Assembly: GCA_036489975.1 (NCBI GenBank)
Contig: DASXES010000075.1
Coordinates: 62,001 to 126,000 of the forward strand
Reading direction: 5' to 3'
From: Roseiarcus sp036489975
GTDB lineage: Bacteria; Pseudomonadota; Alphaproteobacteria; Rhizobiales; Beijerinckiaceae
DNA: 64,000 nucleotides
The notes under the pieces are model-generated. The model searched no databases and was not told the origin of the DNA. It worked only from the letters and a program-made list of their open reading frames with translations. Below, in pieces: positions 17,199 through 26,327 of this stretch; positions within the stretch are counted from its first letter, which is position 1, and every line of letters begins with the position of its first letter. Both the position numbers and the translations under genes were made by a program.

Positions 17199-18050
17199 TC
17201 AATTTGCGCCCTTGCGCAATGTCGAGACGTCAAATCGGTCCGCATGCGCGCCAACCTCCGAGGCGCGCACGTCGGCCACGCCGGCCGACCGCAGGGCTGC
17301 GCTGACCGCGTCCGGCGCGATCGCCCCCGGCCGGGCGACGAGAAGCGCAAGCCCCATTCCATCGGCGGCCGAGCTGATGGCTTCGGCTCCGATTTTGCGT
17401 AGGCCGTCAGGGATGTCGGGGCGCCATCGATCGAGCGTCACCGACTCGAGCACGACCTCGCGCGCTGCTCCATCGACCAATGGCTTCGAGATCACGAACA
17501 CCGGCATGCCGGCGGGGTGGTTGGCGCGTTCGACGAATGGCAGCCGGGCGATGATCTTCGGCGCTTCCGCGAGCGCGAGCTTCGTCCACCAGGCGCCGGC
17601 TCCCGGGCCCCCGTCGACAGCGAACATGCCGAGGTCGCCGGCCGAATCGGCGACTGCGCGGATCACCTCGGCGGCCCCGAAATGCGGAAGGCAGGGGGTG
17701 GTGAAGCCAAAGTGAAAGCGCGCCGAATCCCGCATCGCCGCATCGCCGCCCGACACATCGACATGAATGCTGTAGGGCGCCTGAACATAGGTGAATGTCG
17801 AAATGATCACCCGCCAGATGCCTTCGACCGTGTCGAGCGGCAGACGACCCCGATGCCTCTCGACAATCGCGCGCATCATCGAGGCTTCCCGCGCCGGGCG
17901 AAACGCCGAACCCCCTCCCTGGCCGGTCTTGATCTCGATCAATCGATCGATGACGCGCCCTCGCTCCATCAGGAGCTCGTGCATCTGGCTATCGATCCGG
18001 TCGATCTCCACCCGGAGATCGGCGAGCGTCGGCTGCGACGATTGAGACAA
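17199..18050 (-). CDS. Chorismate mutase with C-terminal extension
   Basis: The first 85 residues are an AroQ-type helical chorismate mutase domain, with LRVEIDRIDSQMHELLMERG, the catalytic arginine region and EIKTGQ. About 190 further residues show no complete prephenate dehydratase signature (no TRF motif), though part of the extension may be a diverged periplasmic-binding-like fold. This two-part protein is a known alphaproteobacterial form found before hisC-tyrA. It converts chorismate to prephenate, the substrate of tyrA. Confidence 0.82.
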   Translation of the reverse strand: MSQSSQPTLADLRVEIDRIDSQMHELLMERGRVIDRLIEIKTGQGGGSAFRPAREASMMRAIVERHRGRLPLDTVEGIWRVIISTFTYVQAPYSIHVDVSGGDAAMRDSARFHFGFTTPCLPHFGAAEVIRAVADSAGDLGMFAVDGGPGAGAWWTKLALAEAPKIIARLPFVERANHPAGMPVFVISKPLVDGAAREVVLESVTLDRWRPDIPDGLRKIGAEAISSAADGMGLALLVARPGAIAPDAVSAALRSAGVADVRASEVGAHADRFDVSTLRKGAN

Positions 18051-18126
18051 GGAACCGACCCTCTCCTTTCGAGGGACTGACGTAGATGAGTGGTCCGGTT
18101 AAGCCCAGTAGCCGCGGCCGGGCGGC

Positions 18127-19392
18127 TCAGGTGTTCATCGACTCGAAGAAATTTGCGTTGGTCTTTGACTCGCGCAGTTTTCCCAGCAGAAACTCGATCG
18201 CGTCGACCGTGCCCATCGGATTGAGGATGCGCCGCAGCACGTACATTTTCTTCAAGATATCGGGCGGCACAAGCAGCTCTTCCTTCCGGGTTCCCGACCG
18301 GGTGATATCCATCGACGGGAAGGTGCGCTTGTCAGCCACCTTGCGGTCGAGGATGATTTCCGAGTTGCCCGTACCCTTGAACTCTTCGAAAATGACCTCA
18401 TCCATGCGTGAGCCTGTGTCGATCAAAGCGGTCGCGATGATGGTCAGCGAGCCGCCCTCCTCGATATTCCGGGCGGCGCCGAAAAACCGCTTCGGCCGTT
18501 GGAGGGCGTTGGCGTCGACGCCGCCGGTCAGAACCTTTCCCGAGGACGGCACGACAGTGTTGTAGGCGCGCCCGAGGCGGGTGATCGAATCGAGCAGGAT
18601 GACCACGTCGCGCCCGTGCTCGACGAGCCTCTTGGCCTTCTCGATCACCATCTCGGCCACCTGGACGTGACGCACCGCGGGTTCGTCGAACGTCGAGGAC
18701 ACCACCTCGCCGTTCACCGAGCGTTGCATGTCTGTCACTTCTTCCGGCCGCTCGTCGATCAGGAGCACGATCAGATAGCATTCGGGATGATTGGCGGTGA
18801 CCGACTGGGCGATGTTCTGCAGAAGCACCGTCTTGCCGGTGCGCGGCGGCGCGACAATGAGCGCGCGCTGCCCCTTGCCGATCGGCGCAACGATATCGAT
18901 GACGCGCGCTGACAGATCCTTCCGGGTCGGATCCTCGACTTCGAGCTTGAGGCGCTCGTTCGGATAGAGCGGCGTCAGGTTATCGAAATGAACCTTGTGC
19001 CGGGTCTTTTCCGGGTCCTCGAAGTTAATGGCGTTGCACTTGAGCAGCGCGAAATACCGCTCCCCTTCCTTGGGGCTGCGGATGACGCCCTCGACCGTAT
19101 CGCCGGTTCTCAAGCCCAGCCGCCTGATTTGCGACGGGGACACATAAATATCGTCGGGACCCGGAAGATAGTTGGCGTCAGCCGACCGGAGGAAAGCGAA
19201 TCCGTCCTGCAGGATTTCGACCACGCCCTCACCGATGATCTGCACATCGACGCTGGCGAGTTGCTTGAGGATCGCGAACATCAGCTCCTGCTTGCGCATG
19301 ATCGACGCGTTTTCGACGTCGTTCTCCTCCGCGAAGACCAGGAGCTCGGTCGGCGATTTCTGCTTTAATTCCTTGAGTTTCATTTCCCGCAT
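18127..19392 (-). CDS. rho: Transcription termination factor Rho
   Basis: The 421-residue hexameric RNA helicase terminates transcription. The N-terminal RNA-binding region begins with MKLKELKQKSPTELL, a cold-shock-like domain follows, and the ATPase P-loop reads PPRTGKT. The Q/R loops near LLDSITRLGRAYN and the C-terminal FRRILNPM-like segment are present. A second in-frame ATG nine bases downstream (19383) is equally plausible. About 240 bases upstream carry no gene; rho leaders are often autoregulated, but I cannot identify a specific element. Confidence 0.97.
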   Translation of the reverse strand: MREMKLKELKQKSPTELLVFAEENDVENASIMRKQELMFAILKQLASVDVQIIGEGVVEILQDGFAFLRSADANYLPGPDDIYVSPSQIRRLGLRTGDTVEGVIRSPKEGERYFALLKCNAINFEDPEKTRHKVHFDNLTPLYPNERLKLEVEDPTRKDLSARVIDIVAPIGKGQRALIVAPPRTGKTVLLQNIAQSVTANHPECYLIVLLIDERPEEVTDMQRSVNGEVVSSTFDEPAVRHVQVAEMVIEKAKRLVEHGRDVVILLDSITRLGRAYNTVVPSSGKVLTGGVDANALQRPKRFFGAARNIEEGGSLTIIATALIDTGSRMDEVIFEEFKGTGNSEIILDRKVADKRTFPSMDITRSGTRKEELLVPPDILKKMYVLRRILNPMGTVDAIEFLLGKLRESKTNANFFESMNT

Positions 19393-19635
19393 CGGCGGAC
19401 CTTACCTTGAACTTCCGGTCCTTCCCGGACCCGCAAAGTTGCTGAATTGGCGGATGATGGCGCTGACAGTTCGAGGCGAAGGGTCGTTGTCAGGGCCGCG
19501 CGGCAAAGGTTGGATCGGGCGATCCAGCACCGCTCAAAACCCGCGGTCACGACCGTGGGCGGGAGCTTCATAGTCGCGTTCGCTGAATTTTTCAACGGCC
19601 ATTTGTGGTCGAGCCGGTCAATTTGAATAAGGGCT

Positions 19636-20058
19636 TTAAAACGGCTTAACCACCGCCAGGACGACAATCACGATCATCAGCGCCGTCGGAACCTCGTTCA
19701 AAGCCCGGTAGAAACGAGCCGGCCGCACATTGGCGTCATTGGCGAAAGCCCGCACGCAGCGGGCGAAATATCCGTGTGCGCCGCCCAGGCCAAGAACTAG
19801 GATAAACTTCGCCTGAAGCCAGCCCGCCTGCCAGTACCCGGTCATGAGCGCAAGCGCGATTCCCGTAATGAACACCAGGATCATCGATGGATTGATGATC
19901 ATTTTGAGGAGCCGCCGCTCCATCACCTTGAAGGTCTCCGAGAGATCGGAGCCCTTTGGCGCGTCCGCATGGTAGACGAAGAGCCTCGGCAGATAGAGCA
20001 TTCCCGCCATCCACGCGATGACGACGATAACGTGCAGCGCCTTCAGCCAAAGGATCAT
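19636..20058 (-). CDS. hemJ: Protoporphyrinogen IX oxidase HemJ
   Basis: The 140-residue membrane protein has four helices. It carries the conserved histidine of LKALHVIVVIAWMAGMLYLPRLFVYH and a conserved lysine segment (ERRLLKMI), both HemJ hallmarks. It oxidises protoporphyrinogen IX in haem synthesis. The ATG at 20058 starts just before the first helix; the longer frame to 20172 adds a basic leader with no support. It flanks the putative chromosome origin, where alphaproteobacterial genomes usually carry hem genes. Confidence 0.92.
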   Translation of the reverse strand: MILWLKALHVIVVIAWMAGMLYLPRLFVYHADAPKGSDLSETFKVMERRLLKMIINPSMILVFITGIALALMTGYWQAGWLQAKFILVLGLGGAHGYFARCVRAFANDANVRPARFYRALNEVPTALMIVIVVLAVVKPF

Positions 20059-20533
20059 GCGGAATTCGGAACCGGCAAGCAGCCGGATGGGCCGCTCGAA
20101 TGATCGATGGCGTTTAAGCGCTGGGTTCCGCTTGCGCAAGCCGGAGCGTTCGTGGCGCCAAAAACCATACAAATAAGATTCTGAACTGATTCTTCTTCTT
20201 TAGCCCCCCCTGAGCGCAAACGCGATTCTATCCCAAGACTCGAACCGTCACATTTGACGCAAGGGCAGCGAGCCCCGTTGACGGAGCCTCGGCATGGTTA
20301 ACGTTTCGTTAAGAAACGTCGGGCTCACCAAACCTCATGTAGATAGTGTTCTAATTATCCCCGCAATTCAGAGGCGCCTGCGCTAGACCGCCAAAGTTGT
20401 CCCGATCGGGACGGCTGTGAATCGTCGAACGCGCCTCGCCCCGCGCCGGCCGATGACTCGCGCCTGACGCGCCCACTTCTCCACGCCTGTCCACAAGTCA
20501 TGGGGCTGGTTATAACAGGGTTCTGATTGACGC
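20059..20533. other. Putative chromosome replication origin (oriC)
   Basis: This 475-base gap separates minus-strand hemJ-rho from plus-strand ppsR-maf-aroE-coaE-dnaQ. In Caulobacter crescentus the origin lies next to the same right-hand block (CC0001 to CC0005, then secB) with a hem gene on the left. Content fits: six GANTC sites (20177, 20188, 20224, 20237, 20419, 20455), a TTAA-N7-TTAA CtrA box at 20298, an AT-rich stretch at 20163-20212, and imperfect DnaA-box-like sequences (CTGTCCACA at 20487, TTATCCCCG near 20355, ATTCACA on the minus strand at 20417). No perfect TTATCCACA box is seen. Genes point outward on both sides. Confidence 0.6.
20298..20313. promoter_or_regulatory. CtrA-type box within the putative origin
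   Basis: TTAA at 20298-20301, seven bases, TTAA at 20309-20312 followed by G. The box is embedded in an inverted repeat, ACGTTTC (20301-20307) and GAAACGT (20313-20319). In Caulobacter, CtrA binds several such boxes in oriC to block initiation. Confidence 0.55.
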
Positions 20534-21379
20534 TTGGGGATCGCGTTGGGCCGCAGCTACTTCCATCTGCATCTGGTCTCGGACTCGACCGGCGAGACGC
20601 TGATCGCCGCCTCCCGCGCTGCGGCGGCGCAATACCAGGGCGTGGCGTCGATCGAACATGTCTATCCGCTGGTGCGGACCGCCTCGCAGCTCGATCGGGT
20701 GATTGACGAGATCGAGAACGCGCCGGGAATCGTCCTCTTCACCCTGGTCGATACCGACCTCTCGAAGCGCCTTCAGACAGGCTGCGAGGCTTCGGGATCC
20801 CCGTGTCTATCCGTCCTCGAGCCAATATTGCTGTTGTTCAAGTCTTATCTGGGACAGAACTACACGCCCAGGGCCGGCGCGCAACACATGCTCAACGCCG
20901 ACTATTTCAAGCGGATCGACGCGCTCAATTTCACCATGTTGAGCGATGACGGCCAGACGCCCGAGAATCTGGACCATGCCGACATCGTTCTTTTGGGGGT
21001 GAGCCGCACGTCGAAGACCCCGACCAGCATTTATCTGGCCAATCGCGGCTACAAGACCGCCAACGTCCCCATTGTCCCGCGTCTGCCATTGCCAGGATTG
21101 ATCGATCACCTCCGCCGCCCGCTGATTGTCGGCCTTATCGCCTCCGCCGATCGGATCGTGCAGATCCGGCAGAACCGGCTTCTTTCGCTCAACGCCGATT
21201 CGGAGACCGACTATGTCGATCGGATCGCGGTCGCTGAAGAAGTGGCTGCGTCGCGTCGCCTGTTCGCCGAACGGGGCTGGCCCACCATCGACGTGACTCG
21301 GCGCTCGATCGAAGAGACGGCGGCGGCGGTGCTCGATCTTTATCGCGCCCACCGGCTCAAGTTCATCGCCGAGGGTTGA
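20534..21379 (+). CDS. ppsR: PEP synthase/PPDK regulatory protein (DUF299 bifunctional kinase/pyrophosphorylase)
   Basis: The family phosphorylates and dephosphorylates pyruvate phosphate dikinase or PEP synthase on threonine. The N-terminal HLHLVSDSTGETL and the P-loop-like GVSRTSKTPTSIYLA are diagnostic. The 281-residue length is normal. Two TTG starts are possible, 20534 and 20546; both are close to the HLHLVSDS segment. It is the first gene right of the putative origin, as CC0001 is in Caulobacter. Confidence 0.92.
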   Translation: MGIALGRSYFHLHLVSDSTGETLIAASRAAAAQYQGVASIEHVYPLVRTASQLDRVIDEIENAPGIVLFTLVDTDLSKRLQTGCEASGSPCLSVLEPILLLFKSYLGQNYTPRAGAQHMLNADYFKRIDALNFTMLSDDGQTPENLDHADIVLLGVSRTSKTPTSIYLANRGYKTANVPIVPRLPLPGLIDHLRRPLIVGLIASADRIVQIRQNRLLSLNADSETDYVDRIAVAEEVAASRRLFAERGWPTIDVTRRSIEETAAAVLDLYRAHRLKFIAEG

Positions 21380-21383
21380 CGCC

Positions 21384-22022
21384 ATGGGGGAAGCGCGGAC
21401 GCCGGCGCGGCCGCTATGGCGGGGCGACGGGCCCTTGGTGTTGGCCTCGCGAAGCGAAAGCCGCCGCGCTCTCCTGTCGGCGGCTGGATTGGACGCCAAG
21501 TCCATCGCCCCCGAGGTCGACGAGCGCGCGATCGAGGACCGATACCTGGCGGCCGGCGGCGCGCTCGAAGGCGTGTCTGCCGAGTTGGCGCAAGCCAAGG
21601 CGCTCGCGGTCAGCGCGGAGCATCCGGACGCCTACTGCATCGGCGCCGATCAGACGCTGACCCTCGAGGGCAGGATCCTGCACAAGTCCCACAATCTCCC
21701 CGAAGCGGCGAAAACGCTGGCCGCGCTCGCCGGCAGGACGCATCGCCTGACCTCGGCCTTCTGCGTCGCCCGCGCCGGCCTTGCGCTCGTCGTCCACAGG
21801 GATCATGCCGATCTCGCGATGCGGGCGCTCGATATGGCTGAGATTTCGCGCTATCTCGAACGCGCCGGGCCCGCGGTGCTGTCGTCCGTCGGCGCGTATC
21901 AGGGCGAAGGTCTTGGAATTCATCTGTTCGAGCGCATCGAAGGTGATCATTCCGTTGTTCTCGGACTGCCGATGCTGGATCTCCTTCATTGGATGCGACG
22001 CGAAAATCTGATCTCGCTATGA
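21384..22022 (+). CDS. maf: Maf/YceF-like nucleoside triphosphate pyrophosphatase
   Basis: The 212-residue protein has the Maf N-terminal pattern LVLASRSESRRALLSAAGLD and the catalytic-aspartate segment CIGADQTL. Maf proteins hydrolyse non-canonical or modified nucleotides and were first described as septum-formation inhibitors. It starts 4 bases after ppsR, and its stop overlaps the aroE start (ATGA), so the block looks like one operon. Confidence 0.9.
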   Translation: MGEARTPARPLWRGDGPLVLASRSESRRALLSAAGLDAKSIAPEVDERAIEDRYLAAGGALEGVSAELAQAKALAVSAEHPDAYCIGADQTLTLEGRILHKSHNLPEAAKTLAALAGRTHRLTSAFCVARAGLALVVHRDHADLAMRALDMAEISRYLERAGPAVLSSVGAYQGEGLGIHLFERIEGDHSVVLGLPMLDLLHWMRRENLISL

Positions 22023-22879
22023 TGGAGACGAGCGCGCCGCGCGCCGGCGTAGCCGGCTGGCCAGTCGAGCACTCGCGCTCGCCGATGATCCATCGCTATT
22101 GGCTCGAGGAGCTCGGGATACCGGGAACTTATGAGAAGTTCGCCGTTCGCCCCGGCGAATTTCAGGCGTTCGCTGATAGAATTGGCCAGGACGGCCTTGT
22201 CGGCGCCAATGTCACCGTCCCTCACAAGGAAGCCGCCTTCGCCGCCTGCGAGGAGCGCACCCCCGTCGCCGAGGCTCTCGGGGCGGTGAACACGTTGTGG
22301 CGGCAGGACGGACGCCTCATGGGCGACAATACGGATGTCGCGGGCTTTCTGGCCAATATGGACGAAAGCGCCTCGGGCTGGGCGGAGCGGCGGGGATCGG
22401 CTGTCGTCTTTGGCGCGGGCGGCGCGGCGCGGGCAATCGTCCATGCGTTGATCTCGCGCGGCTTCGAACGCATCGCCGTCGCCAACCGGACGCAAGCCAG
22501 AGCCGAGGCGCTGGCCGCCCATTTTCGCGGTCCGGCGAAGGCCGTCGCCTGGGCCGATTTGCCGACGGCGTTGCGTGAGGCGGACTTGCTTGTGAACGCG
22601 AGCTCGCTCGGCATGGTCGGACAGCCGCCGCTTCTGGTCGATCTTGACGGCTTGCCGGATCGCGCCGTCGTCGCCGACGCCGTCTATGTGCCTTTGCGCA
22701 CCCGGCTTATCGAGGCGGCAAGCGCGCGCGAACTGAGAACCGTGGAGGGGATCGGCATGCTGCTCCACCAGGCCGCGCCCGCTTTCGCCCGCTGGTTCGG
22801 CAAAAAGCCCACAGTGACGCCGGAGCTGCGCGCGCTGGTCGAAGCCGAAGTTGTCGCGACCTATGAGGCTAAGCGGTGA
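22019..22879 (+). CDS. aroE: Shikimate dehydrogenase
   Basis: The NADPH-dependent enzyme reduces 3-dehydroshikimate. The substrate-site GWPVEHSRSP and NVTVPHK are near the N-terminus, and the cofactor loop GAGGAARA is in the middle. Two adjacent ATGs (22019, 22022) are candidates; the first overlaps the maf stop. The product is about 286 residues, which is typical. Confidence 0.95.
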   Translation: MMETSAPRAGVAGWPVEHSRSPMIHRYWLEELGIPGTYEKFAVRPGEFQAFADRIGQDGLVGANVTVPHKEAAFAACEERTPVAEALGAVNTLWRQDGRLMGDNTDVAGFLANMDESASGWAERRGSAVVFGAGGAARAIVHALISRGFERIAVANRTQARAEALAAHFRGPAKAVAWADLPTALREADLLVNASSLGMVGQPPLLVDLDGLPDRAVVADAVYVPLRTRLIEAASARELRTVEGIGMLLHQAAPAFARWFGKKPTVTPELRALVEAEVVATYEAKR

Positions 22880-23484
22880 TTATTGCCGGCCTGACAGGCT
22901 CGATCGCGATGGGGAAATCGACCGTCGCCGGCATGTTCGCCGAGCATGGCGTCCCGACATTCGATGCCGACGACGCGGTGCGGGATTTCTACGCCGGAGC
23001 AGGGGCCGCAGCGATCGAGGCGGAGTTTCCGGGTGTCGTGGTCTCAGGCCAGGTGGACCGCGAGCGCCTCGGCGCCCGGGTGCTGGGCGATCCGGACGCG
23101 CTCAAGCGCCTCGAAGGCCTCGTGCATCCTGCGGTCGCCGAAGCTCGCGCCAGGTTCTTGGAGAAGGCTGCGGCCGCTGGACAGCGGATCGTCATCGTCG
23201 ACGTGCCGCTGTTGTTCGAGACTGGCGGGGAAGCGAATGTCGACCTTACGATCGTGGTGAGCGCGCCGGAATCAATCCAGCGCAAGCGGGCTTTGGGGCG
23301 AGCGGGCATGACCGAGGCCAAGCTCGACGCCATTCTTTCCCGGCAGATGCCGGACGCGGACAAGAGGCGCCGCGCTCATTTCGTCATCGACACGCGCGGC
23401 AAGCTGGAATTGACGCGCGCCGTGGTGGCTCAGTTCATGCGCTCGATCGCGGCGATGGCGGGAGGCCGAACCCGCCATGCGTGA
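22876..23484 (+). CDS. coaE: Dephospho-CoA kinase
   Basis: The kinase catalyses the last step of coenzyme A synthesis. The P-loop GLTGSIAMGKST is at residues 5-16, with alanine where glycine is usual in GSIG.GKS. DVPLLFETGGE, the conserved CoA-domain segment, follows. The GTG start overlaps the aroE stop by four bases. The length is 202 residues, as expected. Confidence 0.95.
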   Translation: MIIAGLTGSIAMGKSTVAGMFAEHGVPTFDADDAVRDFYAGAGAAAIEAEFPGVVVSGQVDRERLGARVLGDPDALKRLEGLVHPAVAEARARFLEKAAAAGQRIVIVDVPLLFETGGEANVDLTIVVSAPESIQRKRALGRAGMTEAKLDAILSRQMPDADKRRRAHFVIDTRGKLELTRAVVAQFMRSIAAMAGGRTRHA

Positions 23485-24178
23485 AATCGTGCTCGACACG
23501 GAAACGACGGGCCTCGATCCTGCCGGCGGGCATCGGGTGCTGGAAATCGGCGCGGTCGAGATCGTCCATCAAAGCCTGACCGGCAAAGTCTTCCATGTTC
23601 TCATCAATCCCGAGCGCGACGTGCCTTCGGACGCGGCGCGCGTCCATGGCCACACGACCGAGATTCTCAAGGACAAGCCGGTCTTCGCCAGCATTGTCGA
23701 GGAATTTCTGACCTTCATCGGTGATTCGAGTCTCGTCATCCACAACGCCGATTTCGACATGCGCTTCGTCAATGCGGAGCTGGCGAGGCTAGGGCTCAGC
23801 GCGATCGGCATGGATCGCGTCGTCGACACGCTGGCGCTGGCGCGAAAAAAGCATCCCGGACAGCCGAACAGCCTCGACGCTCTGTGCGACCGCTACCGCA
23901 TCGACCGCTCGCGCCGGGTCAGGCACGGCGCGTTGCTCGACGCGGAAATCCTGGTCGAGGTCTATTGCGAACTGATGGGCGGCCGTCAGCGCTCGCTCAT
24001 GCTGGACGATGCGACGACGCTTGCGGACATCAACGCGATCCTCGTTCCCGTTCGCTCCGAGCCGAGACGGCCAAGGGAATCCTGGCTCGAGCCGGAGGAG
24101 GCGGCCGTTCACGCGCGCTATATCGAAGCCTTTATCGTCGATGCGATCTGGTCGCGCTATCTGGCGCCACCCGCCTGA
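23477..24178 (+). CDS. dnaQ: DNA polymerase III subunit epsilon
   Basis: The 3'-5' proofreading exonuclease of the replicase has 233 residues. The DEDDh motifs are readable: LDTETTGLD (Exo I), HNADFDMRF (Exo II) and RHGALLDAEIL (Exo III with histidine and aspartate). It overlaps coaE by 8 bases and ends the origin-proximal operon. Confidence 0.96.
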   Translation: MREIVLDTETTGLDPAGGHRVLEIGAVEIVHQSLTGKVFHVLINPERDVPSDAARVHGHTTEILKDKPVFASIVEEFLTFIGDSSLVIHNADFDMRFVNAELARLGLSAIGMDRVVDTLALARKKHPGQPNSLDALCDRYRIDRSRRVRHGALLDAEILVEVYCELMGGRQRSLMLDDATTLADINAILVPVRSEPRRPRESWLEPEEAAVHARYIEAFIVDAIWSRYLAPPA

Positions 24179-24203
24179 CCAGGGTCGTCCCCCCGCGAAA
24201 GAA

Positions 24204-24689
24204 TCAGGCCGTCTGTTGTTGCTGCTGGCCGCCGGCCGCCGCCAGTCGTTGCAAATAGAGCGCCTGAAAATCGATCGGGTCGATAAAGAGCGGCGGATAG
24301 GATCCGCCCCGCACCGCATCCGCAATGATCTGGCGAGCGAACGGAAACAACAATCGCGGCCCTTCGATCATCACCACCGGCTGGACCTGATCGGCCGGGA
24401 AGTTCTCCACCCGGAACACGCCCGCGTAGTTGAGCTCGAATTTGAACAGGGTGTCGGGGCCCTGGCCCGCGCCGCCCTCGAGCATGAGGCTCACCTCGTA
24501 GTCGGTCGGCGCCAGCTGACGCGCGTTCACATTGATCTGGATCGAGATGTTGGGCGAAGCCTGCTGGGGACCCAGGGTCCGCGGCGCATTGGGATTCTCG
24601 AACGACAGGTCCTTCGTATACTGGGCGAGAACCGAGAATCTCGGACCGGCTTGCGGCGCCTGCGCGCCATTGCCGCTCTCATCAGCCAT
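24204..24689 (-). CDS. secB: Protein-export chaperone SecB
   Basis: The 161-residue chaperone holds preproteins unfolded for the Sec translocase. The central beta-sheet segments FELNYAGVFRVEN and FPFARQIIADAVRGG are characteristic. The ATG at 24689 has GAGGAG upstream. The C-terminus ends in a run of glutamines. Its convergent position next to dnaQ matches the conserved Caulobacter order. Confidence 0.95.
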   Translation of the reverse strand: MADESGNGAQAPQAGPRFSVLAQYTKDLSFENPNAPRTLGPQQASPNISIQINVNARQLAPTDYEVSLMLEGGAGQGPDTLFKFELNYAGVFRVENFPADQVQPVVMIEGPRLLFPFARQIIADAVRGGSYPPLFIDPIDFQALYLQRLAAAGGQQQQQTA

Positions 24690-24812
24690 CGTCAACTGCT
24701 CCTCGTGCGCGGGCCCGAACGCCTCCTGGCGGTCATTTGGGCGATCCGAACGCGTCTCGGCGGTCGCCTATCATGGCCCCGCTATCCAAACAAGCGCGGC
24801 CCGCGGGAGGCG

Positions 24813-26081
24813 CTAGTGCGAAGCGGCAATGCGCCTGAACAGCGACAGATCGGCGTAGCCGTCGGGCCTGAGGCCGTTGCGTTCCTGATAGCTTCGGACC
24901 GCGGAACGCAGCGCGTCGCCGCTTCTTCCATCGATTTCGCCGACGTCGTAGCCCATTCGCCTCAGTTTGACCTGCAGGCTTTGGATCTGGGCCGCGGTGA
25001 GCGGACGATCGTGCGTCGGCCAGTGGACGGCAAGGCCTGCGCCGCGTTTCACCGCGTCGCCGAGCAGGCCGACCGAGAGCGCATAGGCGGTCGAATTGTT
25101 GTAGGATTTGATCACGTCGAAATTGCTGGTGATCAGGAACACGGGGCCGGCGAGCCCGGCGAGGATGAGGAGCCGTCCCTCGCCTGCTTCGGGCAAGGGA
25201 GAACCGTCGGCCTTCGTCACGCCGCGAGCGGCGAAGGAAGAGAACGGCGCGGGCGACGAGGAATCGGCGGCCTTCAGCGCGAATCTGGGCGGCAGGCGAA
25301 TCTCGAAACCCCAGGGGAGGCCACTCGTCCAGCCGTGCTTCGCCAGATAGTTCGCGGTTGAGCCGATGGCGTCCGCTTCGCTCGTCCAGATGTCGCGCTG
25401 GCTGTGCCGTTCGAAAGCGACCGCATAGGCGAGGTAGCTCGAGGGCATGAACTGCGTCTGCCCCATCGCGCCTGCCCAGGAGCCGCGCATGAGAGACGGA
25501 GCGATGTCGCCCTCCTCGAGGATGACAAGCGCCGAGATGAGTTCGTCGCGGAAATAGTCGCCCTGAAAGTGGACATAGGCGAGACTGGCGAGCGACTGAA
25601 TGACATTGTTCGAGCCAGCGAAGCCGCCAAAATCCGTCTCCAGCCCCCAGACGCCCAAAAGCACGGCGTCGTCGACGCCAAAGGTCTCTTTCGCCCTTGC
25701 AAGCCAGAGGCTTTCCGAGCGCGCTTTGTCACGACCGCGCTCGATGCGGTCGGACGTCACGGCGGTTGCGACATAGTCCCAGATCGGGCGCACGAACTCG
25801 GGCTGCGATTGGGCGCTCGCGACAACCTTGGGGTCGAACGCGACACCGCTGAAGGCGCCGTCGAATGTCGCGCGCGAGACCCCTCGCGCCTCGGCAAGGG
25901 GCCAAAGCGCGTCACTGAATTCGCGAAAGGTCGGCTGACGGGCCGGGGCGGGTTTGGCGCCGGCGGCAGTTGCGGACAATGCGGCGCCTGACAACCCGAA
26001 CGCTACAATGAGGGCGATCGGGAGGGCGAGGCTTGCGCTGCGAAGGGCGCGCGACCGAGGTTTATGGTCGATTCTGGCCAT
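24813..26081 (-). CDS. Lytic murein transglycosylase (MltB/SLT family 3) with peptidoglycan-binding domain
   Basis: The protein has a signal peptide (basic start, then LALPIALIVAFGLSGAALSA), an MltB-type catalytic domain with the glutamate in GVWGLETDFGG, and a C-terminal peptidoglycan-binding domain that includes LQVKLRRMGYDVGEIDG. It cleaves the glycan strand to 1,6-anhydro products in the periplasm. The ATG at 26081 puts the signal peptide at the start, giving 422 residues; the open frame continues to 26177 without support. Confidence 0.9.
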   Translation of the reverse strand: MARIDHKPRSRALRSASLALPIALIVAFGLSGAALSATAAGAKPAPARQPTFREFSDALWPLAEARGVSRATFDGAFSGVAFDPKVVASAQSQPEFVRPIWDYVATAVTSDRIERGRDKARSESLWLARAKETFGVDDAVLLGVWGLETDFGGFAGSNNVIQSLASLAYVHFQGDYFRDELISALVILEEGDIAPSLMRGSWAGAMGQTQFMPSSYLAYAVAFERHSQRDIWTSEADAIGSTANYLAKHGWTSGLPWGFEIRLPPRFALKAADSSSPAPFSSFAARGVTKADGSPLPEAGEGRLLILAGLAGPVFLITSNFDVIKSYNNSTAYALSVGLLGDAVKRGAGLAVHWPTHDRPLTAAQIQSLQVKLRRMGYDVGEIDGRSGDALRSAVRSYQERNGLRPDGYADLSLFRRIAASH

Positions 26082-26327
26082 GCGGGGGCCGTCAGGAGAA
26101 AAAGCTCTGGCCTGGAAACTGCGCCAAAATAAATAAAACGCAATGGCGGGGCTGGAGCAGGCTTGCTCAACGATCAAGGAACCAGCTGCTTTAAGCCGCA
26201 GTCTTGTCCCGGCGGGTGCGCTTCGCTCTCATCGCCGTAGGGAAGAACGATGTCGCCTGCTTCGGCCTGGTGTTTGCGCAGTTGCAGGCGCAGACCCGTT
26301 CCACCTCGCTTCCCGTTTGACGTCCCT
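26082..26327. other. Gap between transglycosylase and deacetylase
   Basis: There are 246 bases with only short, basic, low-quality reading frames on both strands. Nothing recognisable was seen. Confidence 0.5.

Noticed and set aside
19380..19667. 95-codon minus-strand frame between hemJ and rho
   Set aside because: No family features; probably just the rho leader.
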